Origin: an uncultured Blautia sp.
GTDB taxonomy: Bacteria; Bacillota; Clostridia; Lachnospirales; Lachnospiraceae
Direction: 5' to 3'
Length of the DNA stretch: 64,000 bases
NCBI GenBank assembly: GCA_900549015.1
Contig: URMH01000002.1
Coordinates: 1-64,000 of the forward strand
Made by a program: the position numbers and the translations under genes. This document shows, in pieces, positions 44,228 to 53,900 of the stretch; position 1 is the first letter of the stretch; every line of letters begins with the position of its first letter. The notes beneath the pieces were generated by a model. The model was not told where the DNA came from and did no database searches. It saw only the letters and a list, made by a program, of their open reading frames with translations.

Positions 44228-45064
44228 TTACTCCTCCTTTCCGCCCTGGTTTCGCACTTCTACCCTTCTTACGGCCATCATAAGAAGCATCATAATAATT
44301 GCCATGATCATGGAAATGGCGCTTCCAAAGTTCCACTCTCCGACTGTAATAAACTGGTTTTCTATCATATTTCCGATAAGGAAATACTGTCCGCCTCCAA
44401 GAAGCTTCGGAATAAAGAAGGAACTGATCGCAGGCAGAAATACCAGCGTAATACCATTGATTACACCAGGCATGGAAAGCGGGAGAGTCACTCTTCGGAA
44501 AGTCTGAACAGGTCTTGCTCCCAGGTCTGCACTTGCCTGTAAAAGCGCCTGATCCATTTTACAAAGAGAAGTATGAATCTGCAGGATCATAAACGGAAGG
44601 AAGTTATAAACCATACCGAGAAGTACAGCCCCTTCTGTGTACAAAAGTTCCATATCTCCCAGACCAAATATACCTAAAAACTTCTGAACCAGTCCGCCTT
44701 CACTTAAAAGACCAATCCATGCGTAAGTTCTTACAAGCATATTAATCCACATAGGAATCGTAATGCATAAAATCAAAATATTCTGTGCCTTTTCACTGCT
44801 TCTTGCAATAAAATAAGCCACAGGGTATCCAAGTAAAAGACAGACAACGGTTGTCTTTACTGCAATCATAATAGAGCGCCAGAGAATCAATAAAAAGTCA
44901 TGGTCGGTAAAAAAAGTGACATACTGCTCCAGCGTAAAACTGAATGTTATAATGCTGTTTCCAGAGTCCATAAAAGAATATACTGCAATCAGTCCCATAG
45001 GAAGAAGCAGCATCATAACAGCCCACACAATATACGGAATTGCAAGATGTGAAAATTTTTTCAT
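44228..45064 (-). CDS. potB: Spermidine/putrescine ABC permease
   Basis: This 278-residue PotB-type permease has six helices and the coupling motif QASADLGARPVQTFRRVTLPL. Its ATG overlaps the potA stop by one base. It works with PotA ATPase and the PotCD fusion to import polyamines. Confidence 0.94.
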   Translation of the reverse strand: MKKFSHLAIPYIVWAVMMLLLPMGLIAVYSFMDSGNSIITFSFTLEQYVTFFTDHDFLLILWRSIMIAVKTTVVCLLLGYPVAYFIARSSEKAQNILILCITIPMWINMLVRTYAWIGLLSEGGLVQKFLGIFGLGDMELLYTEGAVLLGMVYNFLPFMILQIHTSLCKMDQALLQASADLGARPVQTFRRVTLPLSMPGVINGITLVFLPAISSFFIPKLLGGGQYFLIGNMIENQFITVGEWNFGSAISMIMAIIMMLLMMAVRRVEVRNQGGKEE

Positions 45065-46641
45065 CAGTATCCCACCTTTGACATAACATGAATATCTTCC
45101 GGGAAGAATGTCAGGCCGACCTCCTGACCTTCCTTAAAGTAATCTGTTGTATGAATTTTCATTTCCCGTCCAGTTGTCCAGAATGTAATTTTATAAATTC
45201 CTTCTGTGACATTTTCCGGTTCAAAATCATAATCCACACTTAAATCCACACTTTGATTTTCATCACTCAGCTTCCATCCCTGCGCATTTGCCCATGTTTT
45301 TAAATCTGTATCAAGCGCCTGTGACTCTAAAATTTCATCTACTGTTTTCTGGAAGTTAAAAGCCATAACTGCCTCATTTGCCTTCTCATTTTTTACAAAC
45401 GGCTGGTCAACAACATAAATCGTCCGTTCAATCCTTGTTCCATTTACAGTAGTAAAGGCTACCGGATACTGTCCCTCTTCTTTCGCAACTTCATACTCTA
45501 CTTTTGCAATGGAAACGTACTCCTCATCTTCCACTGTCCATGCCTGGGCATTTGAAAGAGCAATTACTTCTTTATCATCAAGAGTCTCCACATCATCTAC
45601 ATCTACATAGAAGTTATTCGCACTTATTTTTTCTTTTCCATCCTCGCTTGTCACATCCTGATTTCGGATTACTCTCATGTTTACAGTCACACTTGTTCCC
45701 GGAACTGTCTCTACGATGATTTCATAATGAACGCCCTTAAATAAAACGCTTAATACTTCTCCTGTAAGCTTTCCATCCTCAAGAGGTACAATATCAATAT
45801 CCTCCGGACGAATTACCACATCCACAGACTCATTTTCTTTAAATCCAAAATCCACACAGTCAAACACCACATCGTCAAAGCGTACCTTATAATCCTCAAG
45901 CATCGTTCCCGGAATCAGATTGCTCTCCCCGATAAAATTAGCTACAAAACGGTTTGACGGCTCATTATAAATATCCTCCGGAGAACCAACCTGCTGGATT
46001 TCCCCATTATTCATAACCACAATCTTATCCGACATAGTAAGAGCCTCTTCCTGATCATGGGTAACGAAAATAAAAGTAATTCCTACTTCCTGCTGGATTC
46101 TTTTCAGCTCATACTGCATTTCCTTTCGCATTTTCAGGTCAAGTGCTGCCAGGGGCTCATCCAGGAGAAGGACCTTCGGCTCATTTACGAGCGCTCTGGC
46201 GATGGCAACTCTCTGCTGCTGTCCTCCGGAAAGTAAAGTCGTATTCTTTTTCTCATAGCCTTCAAGTCCTATAAGCTTCAGCATTTTCATAACCTTCTGG
46301 TCAATAATATCCTTGCTGACTTTTTTCAGCTTTAAACCAAAAGCAATGTTTTCATACACATTTAAGTGAGGAAACAGTGCGTATTTCTGAAAAACCGTGT
46401 TTAATTCCCTTTCATAAGGCGGTTTTTTACTGATTTCCTCTCCGTCAAAAATCACCTGACCTTCGTCCGCGTCAAGAAACCCTCCCAGAATCCGCAGAAG
46501 AGTTGTTTTTCCGCATCCACTTGGTCCAAGCAATGTAACAAATTCATTTTCGTATATGTCCAGATTGACTCCTTTTAAAACAATCTGTCCATCAAAGTTT
46601 TTCACAATATTGCGAAATTCAATGATTTTTTTACTTTCCAT
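45064..46641 (-). CDS. potA: Polyamine importer ATPase with two Ig-like repeats inserted
   Basis: This 525-residue protein is a PotA ATPase: Walker A GPSGCGKT (39-46), signature LSGGQ (137-141), Walker B LLLDEP (157-162), H-loop THD. The TOBE region begins near 240, is interrupted after about residue 325, and resumes at about 490 with IHTTDYFKEGQEVGL and FFPEDIHVM. The added about 160 residues are two repeats (about 341-412 and 427-500), each with a NAQ[A/G]W motif and a Y-[P/K]-[V/I]-x-F strand, like bacterial surface Ig-like modules. Usual PotA length is about 350-380. The start at 46641 follows GGGAGG; an upstream in-frame extension belongs to the previous gene. Confidence 0.92.
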   Translation of the reverse strand: MESKKIIEFRNIVKNFDGQIVLKGVNLDIYENEFVTLLGPSGCGKTTLLRILGGFLDADEGQVIFDGEEISKKPPYERELNTVFQKYALFPHLNVYENIAFGLKLKKVSKDIIDQKVMKMLKLIGLEGYEKKNTTLLSGGQQQRVAIARALVNEPKVLLLDEPLAALDLKMRKEMQYELKRIQQEVGITFIFVTHDQEEALTMSDKIVVMNNGEIQQVGSPEDIYNEPSNRFVANFIGESNLIPGTMLEDYKVRFDDVVFDCVDFGFKENESVDVVIRPEDIDIVPLEDGKLTGEVLSVLFKGVHYEIIVETVPGTSVTVNMRVIRNQDVTSEDGKEKISANNFYVDVDDVETLDDKEVIALSNAQAWTVEDEEYVSIAKVEYEVAKEEGQYPVAFTTVNGTRIERTIYVVDQPFVKNEKANEAVMAFNFQKTVDEILESQALDTDLKTWANAQGWKLSDENQSVDLSVDYDFEPENVTEGIYKITFWTTGREMKIHTTDYFKEGQEVGLTFFPEDIHVMSKVGY

Positions 46642-47079
46642 TGCTAATCCTCCCTCGTATCTTTTCTTTTGTTTCTTCATCCAGAAACTCCCGGATTTCC
46701 TCCAGTTTTTCATCTCCCTGGAAGTATTTTTTTCCATAAGAGAGATTAAATTTATAATCAAATCCTTCCGGATTTTTTCCCTGAATATGCTGAAGAATTG
46801 TTTCTCCCTTATCAAACGCTTTTACAAATCTGGCTTCCGGCGTGACTCCACTTTCATATTCCTCCCAGAGGGAAATATAAAAATCCCTGTGTCTGTCAGG
46901 AAGCATTCCAAACACCTCCTGTATATCCCGCCGCTCTGCCTCTTCCTTTTCTTTGGAAGAAAATACAGAATTTGCTGATATATCCCCTGTATAAATCTCT
47001 CCCATATCATGAATGAGCGCCATAAGAATCACCTTATATTTACCAAGCTGTGGAAATTCTTCAAGAAAAACTGCTGCCT
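46631..47079 (-). pseudogene. HD-domain hydrolase lacking its N-terminus
   Basis: About 149 codons encode the C-terminal part of a YfbR-type HD phosphohydrolase (VILMALIHDMGEIYTGDI with the HD pair). The first HD-domain helices and the first metal His are missing. The frame begins in AAVFLEEFPQLGKYK directly at the stop of the upstream gene, and no start with a ribosome site is present except a GTG at 47032. It overlaps the potA start by 11 bases and contains potA's ribosome site. Confidence 0.7.
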
Positions 47080-47394
47080 TTATGCTTCTGCAATAAATCT
47101 CCAGGTTTTTTTCAATGTCTGAGGCATAAGAGTTTCCAGTTTTTCTGCATCACGAACTAAATTTCGGTTATTAAAATGGAAAAAGAAGATTTCCCCCTGT
47201 CCCTCATTATATCCCATCTGAAATTCCAGTTCTTTTTTCCAATATGGAAAAACAGGCTTTAACTTTTCATCCACTGCTTCCACAACAGCAAGTCCCCTTA
47301 TTTTCAGGTTCACTTTTATCCAATCTTCATTTTCCTCAAACCAGTTCCAGAACTTTTCCGCTTCCTGCAAATTCATTTCTTTCTTTCCAAACAA
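47080..47394 (-). CDS. Small acidic protein of unknown family
   Basis: This 104-residue frame is rich in aromatic and acidic residues (EKFWNWFEENEDWIKVNL, then GEIFFFHFNNRNL). It starts at TTG 47394 with GGGAGGAG about 8 bases upstream; an ATG follows six codons later. It may be intact, but its end coincides with the broken HD gene, so the last residues could be altered by the same deletion. No function recognised. Confidence 0.55.
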   Translation of the reverse strand: MFGKKEMNLQEAEKFWNWFEENEDWIKVNLKIRGLAVVEAVDEKLKPVFPYWKKELEFQMGYNEGQGEIFFFHFNNRNLVRDAEKLETLMPQTLKKTWRFIAEA

Positions 47395-47412
47395 AATTTC
47401 TGCTCCTCCCTC

Positions 47413-47892
47413 TTATCTTACTTTTTCATAAGCAATTCGCTGGCTTCCTTCCTCTGTGAAAATCATCCCGCATTTTGTAAATCCATTCTTTTCAATGGCT
47501 CTCTGCATAATTTTGTTATCTTCATGTGTATCAATTCGAAGATGGGGAATGATTTCTTCACAGTAAGAAACCGCCTTTTTCAAAATTCCTCTTTCCTTAC
47601 CGTTCCCCGCAATTCTGTGAATCGTTCCATACGTTTCACTGGAAATCCAATGTCCTTCGTGAATCGTATTGTATGTAGGGTCTTCTCCTATTTTAAAGAA
47701 AAATACACCTGACACTTCCTCTTCTTCTATTACATACAGATTCTTATTTTTTATATCATTTAAAACGGTTTCTTCCGGGGGATAATTTTTTCCCCATTGT
47801 GATGGATTTCCATTTTCCGCCATAAATCCTCTTGCATACTCATATATATTTAGAATCAGCGGTAAATCTCCGGATTCTGCCAGTCTGATCAT
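47413..47892 (-). CDS. GNAT family N-acetyltransferase
   Basis: This 159-residue GNAT protein starts MIRLAESGDLPLILNIY, has a shifted acetyl-CoA loop region (RIAGNGKERGILKKAV) and ends in RAIEKNGFTKCG. The acceptor is unknown. Confidence 0.85.
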   Translation of the reverse strand: MIRLAESGDLPLILNIYEYARGFMAENGNPSQWGKNYPPEETVLNDIKNKNLYVIEEEEVSGVFFFKIGEDPTYNTIHEGHWISSETYGTIHRIAGNGKERGILKKAVSYCEEIIPHLRIDTHEDNKIMQRAIEKNGFTKCGMIFTEEGSQRIAYEKVR

Positions 47893-47974
47893 CTCTTATC
47901 CTCCGTAACCCTAATTTGTAGTCCTTCTAACTATAGCAAAAAAATTCATTTACAACAATGTATTTTTTCTCAGA

Positions 47975-48030
47975 AAAAAAGCCATTTCTGCTGTGCCCTG
48001 CTGAAAATCCAGGTTTTGCGGAAATGGTTT
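47975..48030 (-). terminator. Terminator after the second MATE gene
   Basis: A 9-bp stem (48022-48030 with 47981-47989, AACCATTTC type) with a long loop is followed by T7 on the minus strand. Confidence 0.7.
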
Positions 48031-48042
48031 TTATTTTCTCTT

Positions 48043-49413
48043 TTACTTTCCTGTCGCAATCTGTCTCATACATTTTCTAAACTGGAAGAAAAACAGAACT
48101 GCTGTAAATGACACTGCAAAAAAGTCGGCTATGGGTTCTGCCATATATACTGCAATGTCTTTCTTATTGCTTAAAATCACAGGCATAATATAAATCAGCG
48201 GAATTAAAAGTACAAACTTACGCATAACTGCCACAATAATGGACGAACCAGCTTTTCCAAGTGAAGTAAACGTCATCTGACATGCCATCTGAATACCAAA
48301 AAGGAAAAGACAGGCAGTGTAAATACGAAGAGCTGTTTTTGTAAAAATCAAAAGTTCCGGGTCTGAAGTAAACATACCTGCGAATCCCTGCGGGAATATC
48401 ATAATAAATGCCCACAAAAGAACTGCATAACTGAGACTGACTTTTAAAAGCAGCCAAAACGCATTTTTTACGCGCTCCACATTTTTTGCTCCGTAGTTGT
48501 AGCTGATAATCGGCTGCGCCCCCTGTCCAAGCCCCTGCAGCGGCAGCATTGCAAACTGCATAACACTTGTGAGGATCGTCATTGCCCCTACTGCAATATC
48601 TCCTCCGTATTTTAACAGAGAAGAGTTAAAACATACGGAAATGACACTTTCACTTGCCTGCATAATAAAGGTAGCAAGGCCAAGAGCAATGCTGGGAAGA
48701 ATAATCTTTTTCTGAAGTCCCATATTTTTTACACGGATTTTTAGGACTGTCTTTTTTCCAAAAAGAAACAGAAGCACCCACGTACAGGATGTTGCCTGAG
48801 AAATAATCGTTGCAAGGGCAGCGCCTCTTACTCCAAGACCAAATCCGAAAATAAAAATCGGGTCAAGAATAATATTTGCCACTGCACCGATTAAAACAGA
48901 AAGCATTCCTGTTTTTGCAAAACCCTGCGCAGTAATAAACGCATTCATTCCTAATGTAAGCTGAACGAAAATTGTTCCCACGGCATAAATGTTCATATAA
49001 GAGACTGCATACTCAATTGTATTTTCACTTGCCCCAAAAGCCATAAGTAAATCTCTGTTCCAGATAAGCAAAACAGCCGTCAGTACAACAGAAATCATAA
49101 TCTGTAAGGTAAAACAGTTCCCGAGAGTTTTTTCTGCCGCATCATTTTCTCCTTTTCCCATAAAAATAGAGGCTCTCGGCGCACCTCCGTTTCCTACAAG
49201 TGCAGCAAACGCTGTCACGATCATAATAATAGGCATACATACACCAACGCCCGTAAGCGCCAGCGCTCCTACCCCTTTAATATGTCCTATGTAAATCCTG
49301 TCTACAATATTGTAAAGCATATTGATAATCTGTGCCGCTACTGTAGGCAGCGCCAGCTTTAAAAGAAGTCTTCCTATCGGTTCTTTAGCCAGAAAGTCTT
49401 TATCTTCTTTCAT
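48043..49413 (-). CDS. MATE family efflux transporter
   Basis: This 456-residue twelve-helix MATE pump (EPIGRLLLKLALPTVAAQII start; PRASIFMGKGENDAAEKTLG loop) resembles MepA/VmrA-like exporters. The ATG at 49413 has GGAG about 8 bases upstream and overlaps the end of the MarR gene, which probably controls it. Substrate unknown. Confidence 0.92.
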   Translation of the reverse strand: MKEDKDFLAKEPIGRLLLKLALPTVAAQIINMLYNIVDRIYIGHIKGVGALALTGVGVCMPIIMIVTAFAALVGNGGAPRASIFMGKGENDAAEKTLGNCFTLQIMISVVLTAVLLIWNRDLLMAFGASENTIEYAVSYMNIYAVGTIFVQLTLGMNAFITAQGFAKTGMLSVLIGAVANIILDPIFIFGFGLGVRGAALATIISQATSCTWVLLFLFGKKTVLKIRVKNMGLQKKIILPSIALGLATFIMQASESVISVCFNSSLLKYGGDIAVGAMTILTSVMQFAMLPLQGLGQGAQPIISYNYGAKNVERVKNAFWLLLKVSLSYAVLLWAFIMIFPQGFAGMFTSDPELLIFTKTALRIYTACLFLFGIQMACQMTFTSLGKAGSSIIVAVMRKFVLLIPLIYIMPVILSNKKDIAVYMAEPIADFFAVSFTAVLFFFQFRKCMRQIATGK

Positions 49414-49855
49414 TTGTCTCACTCCTTTTCAATGCCTTTTTTGTATTTTCCATAACCCTCCTGTTTAATTCTTCCAGCATCTTTTTGTCCTCTTCTGTAA
49501 AACCATCAAAAAACGCTTCCTGAAACTTCTGTTTTTCCAGTTTAAGCTCTTTTGTAACAGGCTGGACAGCGTCTGAAAGCCTGAGATGGACTTTTCTTCT
49601 GTCTTCTTTATCCTGACTTCTTAAAAGAAATCCTTTTCCGGCAAGCAGCTCCACTCCCTGGGAAACATTTCCCTTGGATAGCATCCGGAGTTCAACTATA
49701 TCTCCTGCTGTATCCTTTCCCGGATTATTGTAAAGAAAGCTTATAATATTCGCCTCTATCAGAGACAAGTCATATTTCACGCATATTTTCTTCAGCATAT
49801 TTTCATGAAGTTTCGTAATTTGCCGAATATTCATGAGATAATCTGTGGTAGACAC
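49400..49855 (-). CDS. MarR-family regulator
   Basis: This 151-residue winged-helix protein (LSKGNVSQGVELLAGKGFLLRSQDKEDRRKVHLRLS) starts at GTG 49855 behind GGAGGAG. It is the first gene of a two-gene operon with the MATE pump, the classic layout of a drug-responsive repressor and its pump. A perfect TTGACA/TATAAT promoter and a palindrome lie upstream. Confidence 0.88.
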   Translation of the reverse strand: MSTTDYLMNIRQITKLHENMLKKICVKYDLSLIEANIISFLYNNPGKDTAGDIVELRMLSKGNVSQGVELLAGKGFLLRSQDKEDRRKVHLRLSDAVQPVTKELKLEKQKFQEAFFDGFTEEDKKMLEELNRRVMENTKKALKRSETNERR

Positions 49856-49893
49856 GTGAGCTCCTCCTCTCTTTAATTGTTTGTTTTTGAACT

Positions 49894-49907
49894 GTTCTTT
49901 ATAGAAC
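49894..49907. promoter_or_regulatory. Palindrome in the MarR/MATE leader
   Basis: GTTCTTTATAGAAC (5-bp arms, 4-base centre) lies 11 bases downstream of the -10. It is a candidate MarR operator. Confidence 0.45.
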
Positions 49908-49918
49908 TATATTAACAG

Positions 49919-49946
49919 ATTATACCTTCTTTAAACTGTTTGTCAA
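49919..49946 (-). promoter_or_regulatory. MarR/MATE promoter
   Basis: TTGACA (49941-49946) and TATAAT (49919-49924), both consensus, with a 16-base spacer. Confidence 0.8.
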
Positions 49947-50061
49947 GATTTACACTCCCTTTACAGAAATTTTATTCTTCAGGGATAGAATCCTGCCAAA
50001 CTTACTTTTATACTATATTTCATCACAAAAAACAGGAAATTCCAGCGACAGGAGATACATT

Positions 50062-50730
50062 ATGGGAGACATATTTTCATATAAAGAAATTCGCAAATCA
50101 CATGAAATCAATGCATTAATTGAACACGGCAATGAGGTACTGAAAACACTCGGTTTCACAGAACACTCCAGAAAGCATGCTGCAAAAGTAGCCGAAACCG
50201 CCGGCACTATCCTTTTAAAATTGGGCTACTCTAAGCACAAAGCAGAGCTTGCTAAAACTGCCGGATATATGCATGACATCGGAAACAGCATTAACCGCCA
50301 TGACCATGCTCACAGCGGCGCACTGCTTTCTTATCAGATTTTAAATAAATTAAATATGCCTCTTTCTGATATCTTTACAGTAATTACTGCAATCGGAAAT
50401 CATGATGAAAAAACAGGCAGCGCCGTAGACCCTGTATCTGCTGCATTAATTCTCGCCGACAAAACAGATGTAAGAAGAAACCGGGTACAAAATCCTACAC
50501 CTGCAAACTTCGATATCCATGACAGGGTAAATTATGCAGCTCTTTCTTCTTCTTTGGAACTTATGAAAGATAAAAAAGTTATTCAGATGAATCTTGAATT
50601 AGATGACAGCATTTGCAGCGTTATGGATTATTTTGAAATTTTTCTTCAGCGAATGCTGATGTGCAAACGTGCTTCTGAAGTTCTTGGATGTAAATTCAAG
50701 CTGGTTGCAAACGGACATAAACTCTGCTGA
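50062..50730 (+). CDS. HD-domain phosphohydrolase
   Basis: This 222-residue protein has an HD-domain metal motif set: H in EHSRKHAAKVAE, HD in GYMHDIGNSINRHDHAHSG, a later His in GNHDEKTGS and Asp in ILADKTDVRRNR. The family cleaves phosphates from nucleotides or signals; the substrate is unknown. The ATG follows GGAG. Single gene. Confidence 0.88.
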   Translation: MGDIFSYKEIRKSHEINALIEHGNEVLKTLGFTEHSRKHAAKVAETAGTILLKLGYSKHKAELAKTAGYMHDIGNSINRHDHAHSGALLSYQILNKLNMPLSDIFTVITAIGNHDEKTGSAVDPVSAALILADKTDVRRNRVQNPTPANFDIHDRVNYAALSSSLELMKDKKVIQMNLELDDSICSVMDYFEIFLQRMLMCKRASEVLGCKFKLVANGHKLC

Positions 50731-50845
50731 TGCTTTTTATGCAATGAGCTAAAAATCTTTTTAATTTCCAATAAAATCATTTTGATATGATAATTGTAAT
50801 ACAATTCAACCTTATTTTTTTTGTACGCACCAACAAATTTGTAAG

Positions 50846-50873
50846 AAAGCTCAAAAAACCTTGAGCTTTTTTT
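50846..50873 (+). terminator. Terminator after the HD gene
   Basis: A 9-bp stem AAAGCTCAA/TTGAGCTTT with a 6-base loop runs into a T-run. The second arm and T-run also form the -35 and spacer of the carB promoter. Confidence 0.8.
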
Positions 50874-50888
50874 AAATTTCCATATAAT
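50861..50888 (+). promoter_or_regulatory. carB promoter
   Basis: TTGAGC (50861-50866), 16-base T-rich spacer and TATAAT (50883-50888). The leader to the ATG is about 25 bases with AAGGAGG, so no room exists for a riboswitch or PyrR-type attenuator. Confidence 0.65.
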
Positions 50889-50917
50889 AGGTAGTAGTAA
50901 CGAAGGAGGAAAATAAT

Positions 50918-53900
50918 ATGCCAAAAAGAACCGACATACATAAAGTACTGATTATTGGCTCCGGTCCTATTATTATCGGACAGGCGTGCGAATTTGATTA
51001 TTCCGGAACACAGGCTTGTAAAGCACTTCGTAAACTGGGATATGAAATTGTACTGGTAAATTCCAACCCGGCAACTATCATGACTGACCCGGAAACAGCA
51101 GATGTTACATACATAGAGCCTCTTAATGTGGAACGTCTGGAACAGATCATCGCAAAGGAACGCCCGGATGCACTGCTTCCAAATCTCGGCGGACAGTCCG
51201 GACTTAACCTGTGCTCAGAATTAAACAAAGCAGGTATTCTCGAGAAATACAACGTAGAAGTTATCGGCGTACAGGTTGATGCTATTGAGCGCGGAGAAGA
51301 CCGTGTAGAATTTAAAAAAGCAATGGACGAACTCGGCATTGAGATGGCACGAAGCGAAGTTGCCTATTCTGTAGAAGAAGCCTTAAAAATCGCAGACGAA
51401 CTGGGATACCCGGTTGTTCTCCGTCCGGCATACACAATGGGCGGCGCAGGCGGCGGTCTTGTATACAACAGAGAAGAGCTGAAAACAGTATGTGCAAGAG
51501 GTCTTCAGGCAAGCCTTGTAGGACAGGTTCTTGTAGAAGAATCTATTCTCGGCTGGGAAGAACTTGAGCTGGAAATTGTCCGTGACGCAGACAACAACAT
51601 GATCACTGTCTGCTTTATCGAAAATATCGATCCTCTCGGTGTACATACAGGAGACTCCTTCTGTTCCGCACCAATGCTTACTATCTCTGAGGAATGCCAG
51701 AAACGTCTTCAGGAGCAGGCATATAAAATCGTAGAATCTGTACAGGTAATCGGCGGTACAAACGTACAGTTTGCCCATGACCCGGTAACAGACCGTATCA
51801 TTGTCATTGAAATCAACCCGCGTACTTCCCGCTCCTCTGCCCTTGCATCTAAAGCAACCGGCTTCCCGATTGCCCTTGTATCTGCAATGCTTGCAGCCGG
51901 ACTTACGCTGAAAGACATTCCATGTGGAAAATACGGAACTCTTGATAAATACGTTCCGGACGGGGATTACGTAGTAATTAAATTTGCACGCTGGGCATTT
52001 GAAAAATTCAAAGGTGTAGAAGATAAGCTTGGCACACAGATGCGCGCTGTAGGCGAAGTTATGAGCATCGGAAAAACTTATAAAGAAGCCTTCCAGAAAG
52101 CAATCCGAAGCCTGGAAACAGGACGCTACGGTCTTGGTCACGCAAGAAACTTCGACAGCATGACAAAAGAAGAGCTTCTTCACATTCTCGCAACTCCGTC
52201 CAGCGAACGCCACTTTGTTATGTACGAGGCGCTCAGAAAAGGCGCTACTATCGAAGAGCTTCATGAGCTCACAAAAATCAAGCCATACTTTATCGAGCAG
52301 ATGAAAGAACTTGTAGATGAAGAAAATGCTCTTCTTGCAAGCAAAGGAACTCTTCCTTCTGACGAACTGCTTACTGCAGCAAAAAAAGATGGTTTCTCTG
52401 ATAAATATTTAAGCCAGATTCTGGAAATTCCGGAAGAAGACATCAGAAACCGCCGTGCTTCCATTGGTGTAGAAGAAGTATGGGAAGGAGTTCACGTAAG
52501 CGCAACAGAAAACAGAGCATACTACTACTCAACCTACAACGGCGAAGACAAGAATCCTGTTTCTGAAGAAAAACCGAAGATCATGATCCTTGGCGGCGGT
52601 CCAAACAGAATCGGACAGGGTATTGAATTTGACTACTGCTGCGTACATGCATCTCTCGCTCTGAAAAAACTGGGATTTGAGACTATCATTGTAAACTGTA
52701 ATCCGGAAACGGTATCTACAGATTACGATACTTCTGATAAGCTTTATTTTGAGCCGCTGACTCTGGAAGATGTATTAAGCATCTACAGAAAAGAAAAACC
52801 ACTTGGCGTCATTGCACAGTTCGGTGGACAGACACCATTAAATCTTGCTGCAGAGCTTGAGAAAAACGGTGTAAAAATCCTCGGAACATCCCCATCTGTC
52901 ATTGACCTTGCAGAAGACCGTGACCTCTTCCGTGAAATGATGGAAAAACTGGAAATTCCGATGCCGGAATCCGGAATGGCAACCACTGTTGAGGAAGCTA
53001 TTGAAATCGCATCTAAGATTGGCTATCCGGTTATGGTTCGTCCTTCTTATGTACTTGGCGGACGTGGAATGGAAGTTGTGTATGATGATGAAAGCATGAC
53101 AAATTACATGAAAGCGGCTGTAGGCGTGACACCAGACCGTCCAATCCTCATTGACCGTTTCTTAAATCACGCAATGGAATGTGAAGCCGATGCCATCAGT
53201 GATGGAACACACGCTTTTGTTCCGGCTGTTATGGAGCATATTGAGCTTGCCGGCGTTCACTCCGGAGACTCTGCATGTATCATTCCTTCCGCTCACATTT
53301 CTGAAGAAAATGTAGCTACGATCAAAGAATACACACGCAGAATTGCAGAGGAAATGCACGTAAAAGGTCTTATGAATATGCAGTATGCTATTGAAAACGG
53401 AAAAGTATATGTGCTGGAAGCAAACCCGAGAGCTTCAAGAACCGTTCCGCTTGTATCAAAGGTATGCAACATTCGTATGGTTCCTCTTGCAACAGATATT
53501 ATTACTTCTGAAATCACAGGACGCCCATCTCCTGTTGCAGCATTAAAAGAACAGGAAATTCCTTATTTCGGAGTAAAAGAAGCAGTCTTCCCATTTAATA
53601 TGTTCCAGGAAGTTGACCCGATCCTCGGACCGGAAATGCGCTCCACAGGAGAAGTTCTCGGACTTGCCCCATCTTATGGTGAAGCTTTCTATAAAGCACA
53701 GGAGGCAACTCAGGCTAAACTTCCTCTGGAAGGAACTGTTCTGATCTCCGTAAACCGTAAAGATAAAGAAGAAGTTGTGGAAGTGGCAAAAATCTTCCAC
53801 GAAGACGGCTTTAAGATTCTGGCAACAGGCACAACTTACGATCTCATCAGCCAGGCAGGCATCCCTGCTGAAAAAGTGAAAAAACTGTATGAAGGACGTC

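Noticed and set aside
46642..46815. 58-residue N-terminal extension of PotA
   Set aside because: It overlaps the HD remnant in another frame; the PotA domain starts at 46641 right after GGGAGG.
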